Origin: Guyparkeria sp. SCN-R1 | GTDB lineage: Bacteria; Pseudomonadota; Gammaproteobacteria; Halothiobacillales; Halothiobacillaceae | DNA length: 64,000 nt | Direction of reading: 5' to 3' | NCBI RefSeq assembly: GCF_003932495.1 | Contig: NZ_QZMT01000003.1 | Span: forward strand, 1 to 64,000 | Part shown: piece after piece, positions 17,122 to 24,912 of the stretch | Numbering within the stretch: the stretch's first letter is position 1 | Layout: each line of letters opens with the position of its first letter | Notes under the pieces: generated by a model | Seen by the model: the letters and a program-made list of their open reading frames with translations, nothing else | Databases searched by the model: none | Told to the model about the DNA's origin: nothing | Position numbers and translations under genes: made by a program

Positions 17122-17873
17122 TGAGCGAATGGCTGCCGGTCCGCTTCATGCGACCTCCCGGCCCGCGCGACGGGCGGATGCGCTTTTCCATCTACCGCTA
17201 CGATCCGGAAAGCGACGAGGCACCCCGCCAGCAGGAATACGTCCTCGACGACCTGTCTCCCGACGACATGCTGCTCGACGCGCTGTTAAGCCTGCGCGAG
17301 ATCGACGAGACGCTCGGTTTCCGTCGTTCCTGTGGCGAGGGCGTCTGCGGGTCGGATGCGATGAACATCAACGGGCGCAACGGGCTGGCCTGCATCACCC
17401 GACTGGGCACGCTGACCGACCCGGTGGAGATCCGCCCGCTGCCAGGGATGCCGGTGATCCGCGACCTGATCGTCGACATGGACAACTTCCACCACCAGTA
17501 CCAGCGGGTCGAACCCTGGCTGCAACCGGACGCCCCGCCGCCGGACCGAGAGCAGGCCCAGACGCCCGAAGAGCGCGAGCGTCTCGATGGCCTGACCGAA
17601 TGCATCCTCTGCGGCTGTTGCTCGGCCGCTTGTCCGTCCTACTGGTGGAATCCGGAGCGTTTTCTCGGCCCGGCCGCACTACTGCAGGCCGCCCGATTCA
17701 TCGAGGACAGCCGCGACACCGCCACCGAGGCACGCCTCGAACAGCTCGACGATGCCTACAAGCTGTTCCGCTGCCACACCATCATGAACTGCAGCGATGT
17801 CTGCCCGAAGGGGCTGAACCCCACCGAGGCGATCGGACGCATCCGTCGACGCATGCTGGGTCGACATGTTTGA
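17121..17873 (+). CDS. sdhB: Succinate dehydrogenase iron-sulfur subunit
   Basis: Electron-transfer subunit of complex II, 250 residues. Ligand sets are all present: [2Fe-2S] in RRSCGEGVCGSDAM and the following NGLAC, [4Fe-4S] in CILCGCCSAACPS, and [3Fe-4S] in CHTIMNCSDVCPKGLNP. The start ATG overlaps the sdhA stop (TGATG), and the last bases overlap sdhE by eight bases. Slightly extended N-terminus relative to E. coli SdhB. Confidence 0.97.
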   Translation: MSEWLPVRFMRPPGPRDGRMRFSIYRYDPESDEAPRQQEYVLDDLSPDDMLLDALLSLREIDETLGFRRSCGEGVCGSDAMNINGRNGLACITRLGTLTDPVEIRPLPGMPVIRDLIVDMDNFHHQYQRVEPWLQPDAPPPDREQAQTPEERERLDGLTECILCGCCSAACPSYWWNPERFLGPAALLQAARFIEDSRDTATEARLEQLDDAYKLFRCHTIMNCSDVCPKGLNPTEAIGRIRRRMLGRHV

Positions 17874-18123
17874 AGACGAACGGCGCGCCCGCCTGCGCTG
17901 GCGCTGCCGGCGGGGCCTGCGAGAGCTCGACCTGCTGCTCGGCCCGTTCGCCGAGCGGCAATTGCCCGTACTGGCGCCAGACGAGCTCGACACCCTCGAC
18001 CGCCTGCTGACGGCGGCCGACCAGGACCTGCAATCCTGGTTTCTCGGCCGGGAGCGCCCGAGCGACGACTCCCTGGCCGATCTGGTGGAACGGATACGGC
18101 AACAGGCGCGTTCATCCGAGTAA
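17866..18123 (+). CDS. sdhE: FAD assembly factor SdhE
   Basis: Small (85 residues) alpha-helical chaperone that promotes covalent flavinylation of SdhA. The family signature RGxxE appears as RRGLRELDLLL, followed by the conserved LDTLDRLL helix and a DLQSWFLGRE segment. It overlaps the sdhB reading frame by eight bases and closes the operon. Having the flavinylation factor coupled to its target operon is a common proteobacterial arrangement. Confidence 0.92.
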   Translation: MFEDERRARLRWRCRRGLRELDLLLGPFAERQLPVLAPDELDTLDRLLTAADQDLQSWFLGRERPSDDSLADLVERIRQQARSSE

Positions 18124-18153
18124 ACCCCGGGTGAACACGACGGAAAAGGCGCG

Positions 18154-18567
18154 TTACGCGAAGCCTTTCGTCCCGACCAACTCCACCGCATTGCCGTCCG
18201 GATCACGGAAGAACAGCGCGTCCCGACCGGATCGCGAGCGCGTGAAGGCAAGCCCCTTGGCCTCCAAACGCCCGGCGAAAGGTGCAGTCGCCTCGACTCG
18301 CAACGCGAAATGTCGGTCGCGCCCGCCGTGTTCCGGTCGACCGTCGACCCCGTCGGGGTTGGGCAACTCGAGCAGGTGCAAGGCCTGTCCGCCGCCCAGC
18401 GACAGCCACGCGCCCGGGAAACCGAGATCGGGACGCGGCAACTCCGCCAACCCCAGCACCTCCACGTAGAAATCGCGCGCCCGTCGAGCATTGCTCACCA
18501 GCAGGCTCACGTGGTCGACTCCATGGGCCTCGGGCGACGGATCGAGTCGGTTGTCGGCATCAGGCAT
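18154..18567 (-). CDS. VOC (glyoxalase/bleomycin-resistance fold) family protein
   Basis: 137-residue protein with one full vicinal-oxygen-chelate unit, two beta-alpha-beta-beta-beta repeats. Putative metal ligands are His in VDHVSLLVS, His in DRHFALRVE and Glu in GNAVELVG. Such proteins include glyoxalases, dioxygenases and antibiotic-binding proteins; nothing here selects one. I start at ATG 18567 (MPDADNR) behind GGGAG; the reading frame continues to 18639 without a ribosome site. It faces sdhE tail to tail and is divergent from dapC. Confidence 0.8.
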   Translation of the reverse strand: MPDADNRLDPSPEAHGVDHVSLLVSNARRARDFYVEVLGLAELPRPDLGFPGAWLSLGGGQALHLLELPNPDGVDGRPEHGGRDRHFALRVEATAPFAGRLEAKGLAFTRSRSGRDALFFRDPDGNAVELVGTKGFA

Positions 18568-18675
18568 GACTGGCTCCCGGTTCGGTTCTCGCCGCAACTC
18601 GCAGCGACTGGATCGGGCACCTATAATGCCCGGTCGCATCCCGCCCCGTCACCACCCAACCGAACGGCTCCCGGC

Positions 18676-19884
18676 ATGAATCCCAATCTCGACCGACTGC
18701 ATCCCTACCCCTTCGAGAAGCTCGCCGAACTCAAGGCTGGCGCCGAGCCGCCAGCCGACCGGAAGCACATCCCTCTGTCGATCGGCGAACCGCGCCATGC
18801 CCCGCCGGCGATCGTGCTCGATACCCTGCGTGAGGCCCTGCCGGAAATCGCCCGTTACCCGGCGACCAAGGGCGAGCTGTCCTTGCGCGAGGCGATGGCC
18901 GACTGGCTGACACGACGCTTTGCGCTCACACCGGGGCAACTGGACCCAGAGGCGAACGTGCTGCCGGTCGCCGGCACCCGCGAGGCCCTGTTCGCCATCG
19001 CCCAGGCGGTGGTCGACCGCGACAGCGGCAACCAGCCGCCGGTGGTGCTGATGCCCAATCCCTTCTACCAGATCTACGAGGGGGCGGCCCTGTTGGCCGG
19101 GGCCGAGCCCTACTACTACCCGACGCTGGAAGAAAACGGCTTTCTGCCCGACTTCGATGCCATCCCCGAGGCCATCTGGGAACGCGCGCAACTGCTCTAC
19201 GTCTGCTCGCCGGGCAACCCCAGCGGCGCGGTGATCGATGCCGAGCGCTACCGCAACCTGCTCGCCAAGGCCCGTCAGCACGAGGTGGTCATCGCGGCCG
19301 ACGAGTGCTATTCCGAGATCTATTTCGACGAGGCGCGGCCACCGACCGGACTGCTGGAAGTCGCCAACGAGGTCGGTGGCGAGTCACCGTTCGAGAACGT
19401 GATCGTCTTCCACAGCCTTTCCAAGCGCTCCAACCTGCCGGGCCTGCGCTCGGGGCTGGTCGCCGGCGACGGCACCCTCTTGAAGCGCTTTCTGCGCTAT
19501 CGCACCTACCAGGGCTGCGCCCTGCCGCTACCGACCCAACTGGCATCAATCACCGCCTGGAACGACGAGGAGCACGTGCGCGCCAATCGCGGCTTCTACC
19601 GCGAGAAGTTCGATGCGGTGCTGGAGATCCTCGAGCCGGTGGCCGGCATCGACGTGCGCCGGCCGGATGCCGGGTTCTACCTCTGGGCCGGGGTGGAAGG
19701 CGACGAACGCGACTTCGCGCGTCGGCTGTTTTCCGAGCAGAACATCACCGTGCTGCCGGGCCGTTTCCTCTCGCGTGAGGCGAACGGCGTGAATCCCGGG
19801 GCGGGATTCGTGCGGATGGCGTTGGTCGCCGAGCTGGACGACTGCGTCGAGGCGGCGGAGCGGATTCGGGCGATGCTTTCCTGA
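18676..19884 (+). CDS. dapC: Succinyldiaminopimelate transaminase
   Basis: PLP-dependent aminotransferase making N-succinyl-LL-diaminopimelate in lysine and peptidoglycan synthesis. The 402-residue protein is fold-type I; the PLP Lys is in VFHSLSKRSNLPGLRSG, with Asn/Pro in CSPGNPSGAVI, Asp in IAADECYSEIYFD and the C-terminal Arg in GAGFVRMAL. LDRLHPYPFEKL at the N-terminus matches the proteobacterial DapC group. It reads in the same direction as dapD, but about 1 kb of structured repeats and a terminator lie between, so they are probably separate transcripts. dapE is about 6 kb further on. Confidence 0.93.
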   Translation: MNPNLDRLHPYPFEKLAELKAGAEPPADRKHIPLSIGEPRHAPPAIVLDTLREALPEIARYPATKGELSLREAMADWLTRRFALTPGQLDPEANVLPVAGTREALFAIAQAVVDRDSGNQPPVVLMPNPFYQIYEGAALLAGAEPYYYPTLEENGFLPDFDAIPEAIWERAQLLYVCSPGNPSGAVIDAERYRNLLAKARQHEVVIAADECYSEIYFDEARPPTGLLEVANEVGGESPFENVIVFHSLSKRSNLPGLRSGLVAGDGTLLKRFLRYRTYQGCALPLPTQLASITAWNDEEHVRANRGFYREKFDAVLEILEPVAGIDVRRPDAGFYLWAGVEGDERDFARRLFSEQNITVLPGRFLSREANGVNPGAGFVRMALVAELDDCVEAAERIRAMLS

Positions 19885-19984
19885 GACGCGAAACTCGCGT
19901 GACTGTGAGGCGGCGACTAACCGCCACTGGGTTTTCGCACGCCGGCTAGCCCACGCGGCACGGATGCACTGCCGTGCATGGCGT

Positions 19985-20037
19985 GCGAGTCGATTTTCTT
20001 GCTTGTCCAAGAAAATCGACGAAAAGAAGACACCCCA
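19985..20037 (+). repeat. Hairpin module, copy A
   Basis: A perfect 13-bp stem (GTCGATTTTCTTG at 19989-20001 with its complement at 20008-20020, loop CTTGTC), followed by CGAAAAGAAG and CACCCC. It matches the reverse complement of copy B closely. The stem bases that differ between the copies differ in pairs on both arms, so pairing is kept. Confidence 0.7.
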
Positions 20038-20090
20038 ATGCCTTGGCCCTTCGGGCCTGATCGCCGCGGATTGCATCCGCGACGATCAGC

Positions 20091-20198
20091 CTCGCGAACG
20101 CGGGATTGCGGACGGGTCGGTTCGACGCGACGTCGTGTCGCGGCGAACCTCTGGCCGGCGTCCATGCCGGCCAGACCCTGCAATCCCGCGTTCGCGAG
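20091..20198. repeat. Long-stem multi-branched inverted repeat
   Basis: A perfect 19-bp outer stem: 20091-20109 (ending CGCGGGATTGC) and 20180-20198 (beginning GCAATCCCGCG). It encloses a smaller hairpin CTGGCCGGC/GCCGGCCAG (20151-20174) and a GCGAC/GTCGC hairpin around 20127-20141. The fold is clover-like, but there is no tRNA acceptor or anticodon pattern. Probably part of the repeat element. Confidence 0.6.
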
Positions 20199-20482
20199 GC
20201 AAGGCATAAGGGGAACCGCCCCCTTCGATTAAGCCGAGGGCGCGACCTCGGGGCAGCGTCTCTCTTGGAGATTTCAGTGACACCACCTGATGGTCGGGGA
20301 CAAGGTCCCCTTGCGTCCTGCCTCGCGGCTGGTGGATGGCTCGGGGTCGGAGCGACAGGGACGTCGCTCCGAGGCTCGCCGTGACAGGAAGTCACGTCGA
20401 GCCGGCCCCGAAGGCAGCCGCCGGTCGCGAGGCTTCGAGCGCGGACGAAGTCCGTGCTCGAAGGCCCGCAGGGCCAGGACGC

Positions 20483-20535
20483 CGGGGTGCCCTTCTTTTC
20501 GCCCCTTTTCTTGGGCAAGCAAGAAAAGGGGCTCG
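20483..20535 (-). repeat. Hairpin module, copy B (inverted relative to A)
   Basis: A perfect 13-bp stem (GCCCCTTTTCTTG at 20501-20513, complement at 20520-20532, loop GGCAAG). Read on the minus strand it is followed by CGAAAAGAAG and a CACCCC block, as in copy A. Relative to A, the stem base TCGAT is replaced by CCCCT on one arm and ATCGA by AGGGG on the other. Confidence 0.7.
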
Positions 20536-20823
20536 CGCGCCAGGCAGGGCGGTCGGTCGTGGCCACGGCGCGAGAGAGGCGTGCGAAACGATCCTCCAGG
20601 TTCTGGTCGAGAAAACTGTGAATTCCTCGACCGATGGCCGAAGTCGGACTGAAATCCGACCTACAGGGGCTGGTGGTCAAGCGGTCTTTGACAAGCAAGA
20701 AGATCAACTCGCGCGCCCGGCGGGTTCATCAAGGCCCCCTCCCGCAAAACCGGCGCGCGAAAACCCTGACGGGCTTCGACGGACAACCCGCACCCCGCGA
20801 GACAAACGCCATCAACGATCTGT

Positions 20824-20832
20824 TGTTACAAT
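20824..20832 (+). promoter_or_regulatory. Extended -10 promoter candidate for dapD
   Basis: TGTTACAAT: a TGn extension directly before TACAAT (20827-20832). No recognisable -35 is present at 16-18 bases, which suits an extended -10 promoter. Transcription would start near 20839, ahead of the terminator-like hairpin at 20860-20891. Confidence 0.4.
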
Positions 20833-20859
20833 AACCACCAATTGATTACCCCGTTTCCC

Positions 20860-20891
20860 GGCCGACCCAGAGAGGTCGGCCGCTCGTTTTT
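20860..20891 (+). terminator. Intrinsic terminator just upstream of dapD (possible attenuator)
   Basis: GGCCGACC (20860-20867), a six-base loop and GGTCGGCC (20874-20881), followed by GCTCG and a run of five T residues ending at 20891. It lies 13 bases before the dapD Shine-Dalgarno GGAG. It may stop read-through from the repeat region or, if transcription begins at the candidate promoter near 20832, act in the dapD leader. Confidence 0.7.
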
Positions 20892-20914
20892 CCAAATCAT
20901 TTCAGGAGCATCCG

Positions 20915-21745
20915 ATGGACATCTCTTCCATTCGCGACACGATCGAATCGGCCTTCGAGCGCCGCGCCGAGATCAACCCGGGCAATGCCCCGGCCGACGT
21001 GGTGGAGGCAGTCGAAACCGCGCTCGCCGGTCTCGACGATGGCTCGCTGCGCGTCGCCGAGCGCCGTGGCGTCGGTGACTGGCAGGTCAACGAATGGCTG
21101 AAAAAGGCCGTACTGCTGTCGTTCCGCCTGCGCAACAACGAGGTGGTTTCCGGCGGCGACGTGAACTACTTCGACAAGGTACCGACCAAGTTCGCCGGCT
21201 GGGACCAGGCACGCTTCGAGGCCGCCGGCATGCGCGTCGTGCCGAACGCCGTGGCCCGCCGAGGCAGCTTCATCGCCAAGAACACCGTGCTGATGCCCTC
21301 CTACACCAACATCGGCGCCTACGTCGACGAGGGCACCATGGTCGACACCTGGGCGACGGTCGGCTCCTGCGCCCAGATCGGCAAGAACGTGCATCTTTCC
21401 GGTGGTGTCGGTATCGGCGGCGTGCTCGAGCCGCTGCAGGCGGCCCCGACCATCATCGAGGACAACTGCTTCATCGGCGCGCGTTCCGAGGTGGTCGAGG
21501 GCGTGATCGTCGAGGAAGGCTCGGTGATCTCGATGGGCGTCTACATCGGCCAGTCGACCAAGATCTACGACCGCGAGACCGGCGAGATCCACTTCGGCCG
21601 TGTGCCGGCCGGCTCGGTGGTCGTCTCCGGAAACCTGCCGTCCAAGGACGGCAAGTACAGCCTGTACTGCGCGGTGATCGTCAAGAAGGTCGACGAGAAG
21701 ACCCGTTCCAAGGTCGGCATCAACGAGTTGCTGCGCGACGTCTAA
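20915..21745 (+). CDS. dapD: 2,3,4,5-tetrahydropyridine-2,6-dicarboxylate N-succinyltransferase
   Basis: Transfers succinyl from succinyl-CoA to tetrahydrodipicolinate in the succinylase branch of lysine synthesis; acts immediately before DapC. The 276-residue protein has an N-terminal helical domain followed by a left-handed beta-helix of hexapeptide repeats (about 105-250, for example [20 protein letters not shown] and [13 protein letters not shown]). The start at ATG 20915 has GGAG eight bases upstream. The 5' side is a terminator-like hairpin and the 3' side a bidirectional terminator, so it is a single-gene unit. Confidence 0.97.
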   Translation: MDISSIRDTIESAFERRAEINPGNAPADVVEAVETALAGLDDGSLRVAERRGVGDWQVNEWLKKAVLLSFRLRNNEVVSGGDVNYFDKVPTKFAGWDQARFEAAGMRVVPNAVARRGSFIAKNTVLMPSYTNIGAYVDEGTMVDTWATVGSCAQIGKNVHLSGGVGIGGVLEPLQAAPTIIEDNCFIGARSEVVEGVIVEEGSVISMGVYIGQSTKIYDRETGEIHFGRVPAGSVVVSGNLPSKDGKYSLYCAVIVKKVDEKTRSKVGINELLRDV

Positions 21746-21752
21746 GCATGCC

Positions 21753-21778
21753 GTGCCGTTGGACGCGTCCAACGGCAC
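21753..21778. repeat. Perfect 26-bp palindrome after dapD
   Basis: The half-site GTGCCGTTGGACG is followed immediately by its exact reverse complement, with no spacer, starting eight bases after the dapD stop. As RNA it would fold with a minimal loop; as DNA it is a perfect dyad. No T-run follows. It lies 13 bases before a strong bidirectional terminator. Confidence 0.6.
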
Positions 21779-21791
21779 TACGACACACACG

Positions 21792-21832
21792 AAAAGGCCC
21801 GCAGGGAGAGAAAGAATCCCTGCGGGCCTTTT
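21792..21832. terminator. Bidirectional intrinsic terminator between dapD and the methyltransferase gene
   Basis: A perfect 16-bp stem: AAAAGGCCCGCAGGGA at 21792-21807 and its complement at 21817-21832, with a nine-base loop. It has A residues at the left and T residues at the right, so it works for dapD on the plus strand and for the convergent gene on the minus strand. Confidence 0.9.
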
Positions 21833-21844
21833 GACGTCTGGAGA

Positions 21845-22447
21845 TCAGCCTTGGCGTCGTCCCACGCCGTGGGTGACGAACCCGGGCCCCTGGTGCCCCG
21901 GTCCCTCGTCGAGCAGGGCCTTGCCCTCGGCGAGAATAAGCCACTCCAGTCCGGGCAGATCCTGCGAGAGATCACTGGCCCGCACCAGCATGTCGGCCCG
22001 CTTGGGCCCGCCGCTCTGATAGGCCAGCTGGCGCGGGTGGAACAACTCGATGATCAGCAGGCCACCGGGGCGCAGGGCGGCCGCGGCGCGGCGGTAGACC
22101 TCGCGCCGCGACGGCGGCTCGAAATGAAGGTAGATCAGCACGACGGCATCGAAGCCATCTTCCTCCCAGTCCCACTCGGTCAGATCGCCACAGTGAACCG
22201 CCACGCTGACATCGCGCTCGTCGGCCAGCTGCCGGGCCTTCTCGCAGCCCACGGCGGAGTAGTCGATGCTGGTGACGTCGAAGCCCTGTTCGGCGAGCCA
22301 GACGCCGTTGCGTCCCTCGCCATCACCCAGGACCAGCACGCGGCCGCCCGGCGGCAGACGCCAGGACTGGCTCAGCAGGAACTCGTTGGGGTGGGTCCCG
22401 TAGAGGAAATCGACCTGGCCGTACTTTTCGTTCCAGAATTCGGACAT
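21845..22447 (-). CDS. Class I SAM-dependent methyltransferase
   Basis: Small (200 residues) methyltransferase. The SAM-binding glycine loop is VLVLGDGEGRNGVWLA (about 36-51), followed by SIDYS at the end of strand 2 and DAVVLIYLHF at motif IV. The N-terminal FWNEKYGQVDFLYGTHPNEFL resembles TehB-like thiol or metalloid methyltransferases. The substrate is not predictable. I start at ATG 22447 (MSEFWNEKYG); an in-frame TTG at 22474 is less likely. It lies between dapD and phoR and reads like phoR; the gap to the phoR stop is 38 bases. Confidence 0.82.
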   Translation of the reverse strand: MSEFWNEKYGQVDFLYGTHPNEFLLSQSWRLPPGGRVLVLGDGEGRNGVWLAEQGFDVTSIDYSAVGCEKARQLADERDVSVAVHCGDLTEWDWEEDGFDAVVLIYLHFEPPSRREVYRRAAAALRPGGLLIIELFHPRQLAYQSGGPKRADMLVRASDLSQDLPGLEWLILAEGKALLDEGPGHQGPGFVTHGVGRRQG

Positions 22448-22485
22448 CGGCTGGCTCGCGGCCCCTTGTGGCAAGTCGGGTCAGT

Positions 22486-23910
22486 CTAACCCATGTTTGC
22501 GGGGCTGGACGGCCAGGCGGCCGGGGCCGGAAAGATCACGCGAAAGCAGCTGCCCTCGCCCGGCGTGCTGTCGATCTCGAGCCGCGCCCCGTGGCGCAGA
22601 GCCACGTGCTTGACGATCGCCAGCCCCAGACCGGTGCCACCCCGCGACCGCGACCGGCCCACGTCGATGCGATAGAACCGCTCGGTCAGGCGGGGGATGT
22701 GGCGCGCCTCGATGCCGATGCCCGAGTCGCAGACTGAGAACACGGCCCGGCCCTGATCGTCACGCGCCCAGCGCACCTCGACACGCCCGCCGGCCGGGGT
22801 GTACTTGACCGCGTTGAAGACCAGGTTGGAAAACGCCGACTGCAACTCGCGTGGCACGCCCCACACAGTCAAGGCAGGGTCGAGGTCGGCGCGGATGTCG
22901 TGACCTTCCTCGCCGGAGACCAGTCGCGCGTCGTTGAGGATCGGCCCGACCAGGCGGGCCACGTGGATTGTCTCGAACCAATCGGCATCGGGCTGCGAGG
23001 TCTCGAGCCGGGACAGCAGCAACAAGTCCTCGACGATGCGCCGCATCCGATCGGCCTGCTGGTGCATATTCGACAGGATGCGGTGCATCTGCGGATCGTG
23101 CCCTTCCTCGGTGTCGAGCAGGGTCTCGACATAGCCGGCCAGAACGGTCAGCGGGGTGCGCAGCTCGTGCGAGACATTGGCCACGAAGTCCTGACGCACC
23201 CCCTGCAGCCGGTGCAACGCGGTCACGTCACGACCGATCAAGAGATAGCGATCCGGGCCATAGGGCTCGATCCGCAGGCTCAGGGTGCGGGTCTCGTCCG
23301 ACGGCGCGACGATCTCCAGCGCTGGTCGATCATCCCCCTGTTTCAGCCAGGCGATGAAGGCCGGGGTACGCCAGAGGTCGTCCAGACGCAACCCGATATC
23401 CGAGCGGTTGAGCCCGAGCATGTCGATGGCGGCGTGGTTGATCCACTCGATTTCGCGCTCGGCGGTGAGCACCACCATGGCGTCCGGCACCGTCATCGCC
23501 GAATGATGATATCGCTTGAGCAATGCCACCAGGCGGCGCTGGCGGCGGGACCAGCGCCGGCTCAGTCGCCGCTGGCGCACCTGGATCAAGCCGGGCAATC
23601 CCCAGACCCGGCGCGGCTGGGAGGTGACGGGCAAGGCACGCGCCAGGTAGATCACGCGCCACAGCAGCGCGACGGTATAGATCAGCAGCCCGCTGACGGG
23701 CGCCAGGGCCCAGGCGGCCTCCCAGCCAATCGCCGCTCCGCCCCAGGCGACCATCGACGCCAGTGCCAAGACGGCCAGGACAAGCACGCCTTCCTCGCGC
23801 CATGCACGCTGGCGCGCCTCGGCCAATCGCAGTTGTCGCAGTTGGGCGCGGCGCTCGAGCCGCGTCGGCGAGGGAAGGTCATCAGGAAAGGGAGGTCGCG
23901 AATCGGTCAT
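22486..23910 (-). CDS. phoR: Phosphate regulon sensor histidine kinase PhoR
   Basis: Inner-membrane kinase that phosphorylates PhoB when phosphate is scarce. Of 474 residues: two adjacent transmembrane segments (about 36-80), a basic cytoplasmic linker, a PAS domain (about 130-225), the dimerisation/phosphotransfer helix with VSHELRTPLTVLAGY, and a HATPase_c domain (NAVKYTPAGG, DSGIGIE, RGGTGLGLAIVKH). No large periplasmic loop, as expected for PhoR. It starts at ATG 23910 (MTDSRPPF) and follows phoB by 49 bases on the same strand. Shares the PhoB-controlled promoter. Confidence 0.93.
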   Translation of the reverse strand: MTDSRPPFPDDLPSPTRLERRAQLRQLRLAEARQRAWREEGVLVLAVLALASMVAWGGAAIGWEAAWALAPVSGLLIYTVALLWRVIYLARALPVTSQPRRVWGLPGLIQVRQRRLSRRWSRRQRRLVALLKRYHHSAMTVPDAMVVLTAEREIEWINHAAIDMLGLNRSDIGLRLDDLWRTPAFIAWLKQGDDRPALEIVAPSDETRTLSLRIEPYGPDRYLLIGRDVTALHRLQGVRQDFVANVSHELRTPLTVLAGYVETLLDTEEGHDPQMHRILSNMHQQADRMRRIVEDLLLLSRLETSQPDADWFETIHVARLVGPILNDARLVSGEEGHDIRADLDPALTVWGVPRELQSAFSNLVFNAVKYTPAGGRVEVRWARDDQGRAVFSVCDSGIGIEARHIPRLTERFYRIDVGRSRSRGGTGLGLAIVKHVALRHGARLEIDSTPGEGSCFRVIFPAPAAWPSSPANMG

Positions 23911-23959
23911 CAACGAAATCAGCAGTTCATCAGCCAGCCCAAAGCACGATCCATAACCG

Positions 23960-24646
23960 TCATTGGGCCGAAAGCCGGTAGCCCACACCGCGTACGGTCT
24001 GGATCAGGCCATCATAACCGCTCGGTGCGAGCACCTTGCGCAGACGCAGGATATGCACGTCGACCGTCCGCTCCTCGACGTAGGCGTTCTGCCCCCAAAC
24101 CCGATCGAGCAACTGCGCGCGGGTGAACACGCGATCCGGATGCTTCATGAAGAAGGCGAGCAGGCGGAACTCGGTCGGGCCGATATCGACCGGTTCGGCG
24201 GCGGCGGTCACCCGGTAGCTCTCCTGGTCGAGCTTCAGCCCGGCGACGTCGAGAACGGGGTTGTCGGTGTCCGGCGACACCCGACGCAGCACTGCCTTGA
24301 TCCGCGCCATCAGTTCGCGCGGCGAGAACGGCTTGGTCACGTAGTCGTCGGCGCCGGCCTCCAGCCCGCTGACCTTGTCCTCCTCCTCGCCGCGCGCGGT
24401 GAGCATGACGATCGGCACATCCTTGGTCAGCTCGTCGCGCTTGATGCGTCGAGCAAACTCGATGCCGCTGGCACCCGGCAGCATCCAGTCAAGCAGGATC
24501 AGGTCGGGCTGCTTTTCCGCCAGACGCTCGAACGCCTCCTGTACATCGGCTGCCTCGATCAGGTTGTAGCCAGCGCGCCCCAAGGCGAAGGCGACCATCT
24601 CGCGGATCGGCTTCTCGTCCTCGACGATCAGTATGGTCTTTTGCAT
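23960..24646 (-). CDS. phoB: Phosphate regulon response regulator PhoB
   Basis: OmpR-type transcription factor of 228 residues. Receiver domain with acidic pocket EDE, phosphoacceptor Asp in [10 protein letters not shown], Thr in [10 protein letters not shown] and Lys in [11 protein letters not shown]. Winged-helix domain in the second half ([34 protein letters not shown]). ATG 24646 gives [11 protein letters not shown]; the frame extends to 24736 but that ATG lies upstream of the natural start. A canonical PHO box with a matching -10 lies upstream, so the operon is likely autoinduced. Confidence 0.95.
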   Translation of the reverse strand: MQKTILIVEDEKPIREMVAFALGRAGYNLIEAADVQEAFERLAEKQPDLILLDWMLPGASGIEFARRIKRDELTKDVPIVMLTARGEEEDKVSGLEAGADDYVTKPFSPRELMARIKAVLRRVSPDTDNPVLDVAGLKLDQESYRVTAAAEPVDIGPTEFRLLAFFMKHPDRVFTRAQLLDRVWGQNAYVEERTVDVHILRLRKVLAPSGYDGLIQTVRGVGYRLSAQ

Positions 24647-24744
24647 TCGATCATCCCGGCCAGCGCCGGTCCTCGCAACAATCGGTGTGAGCGGGAAGCC
24701 GGGGGACCGGGTGGAACCGGGTAAAACCCCGAGCATCTGCCGGC

Positions 24745-24786
24745 ATTAAACGCCGCGGCGATGACAGCAGCATGACAAGATGACAG
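24745..24786 (-). promoter_or_regulatory. PHO box and -10 of the phoBR promoter
   Basis: On the minus strand: TTGTCAT, GCTG, CTGTCAT (24778 to 24761) gives two 7-base half-sites at the canonical 11-base period. Exactly ten bases later comes TTTAAT (24750 to 24745) as the -10. A third CTGTCAT half-site at 24786-24780 is out of register (8-base step). In PhoB-activated promoters the box replaces the -35 about ten bases from the -10, which is what is seen. Confidence 0.8.
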
Positions 24787-24912
24787 CGTGACGGGAAGCA
24801 CCAAGAGGCCCAGGCCACCACACAACCGCGCAGGGCCGGCCGGCTGCGTGTCAATTCGCCCTCGAGAACTTGCTAGACTTCCGTCCCCGACTATCCGACA
24901 CACGGTGCCTCA

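Larger units (their letters stand above)
19985..20720. repeat. Structured repeat block between dapC and dapD
   Basis: The 1,030-base gap between dapC and dapD has no credible gene. It contains two inverted copies of a hairpin module (19985-20037 and 20483-20535), a third partial copy (about 20686-20720), a 19-bp long-stem structure (20091-20198), and several further hairpins, including 20348-20371 (CGGAGCGAC/GTCGCTCCG), 20433-20463 (CTTCGAGC/GCTCGAAG) and 20643-20660 (GTCGGA/TCCGAC). Open reading frames through the block exist on both strands but follow the repeats and look like by-products. It resembles the dispersed extragenic palindromic families seen in many gammaproteobacteria; no transposase is present. 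Confidence 0.6.

Noticed and set aside
20091-20198. Clover-like fold considered as a tRNA gene
   Set aside because: The outer stem is 19 bp, there is no CCA-adjacent acceptor, TpsiC loop or anticodon arm pattern.
19946-20707. 253-codon minus-strand frame and several shorter frames through the dapC-dapD gap
   Set aside because: They follow the hairpin repeats, repeat short peptide phrases because the DNA repeats, and lack start signals. Treated as repeat DNA.
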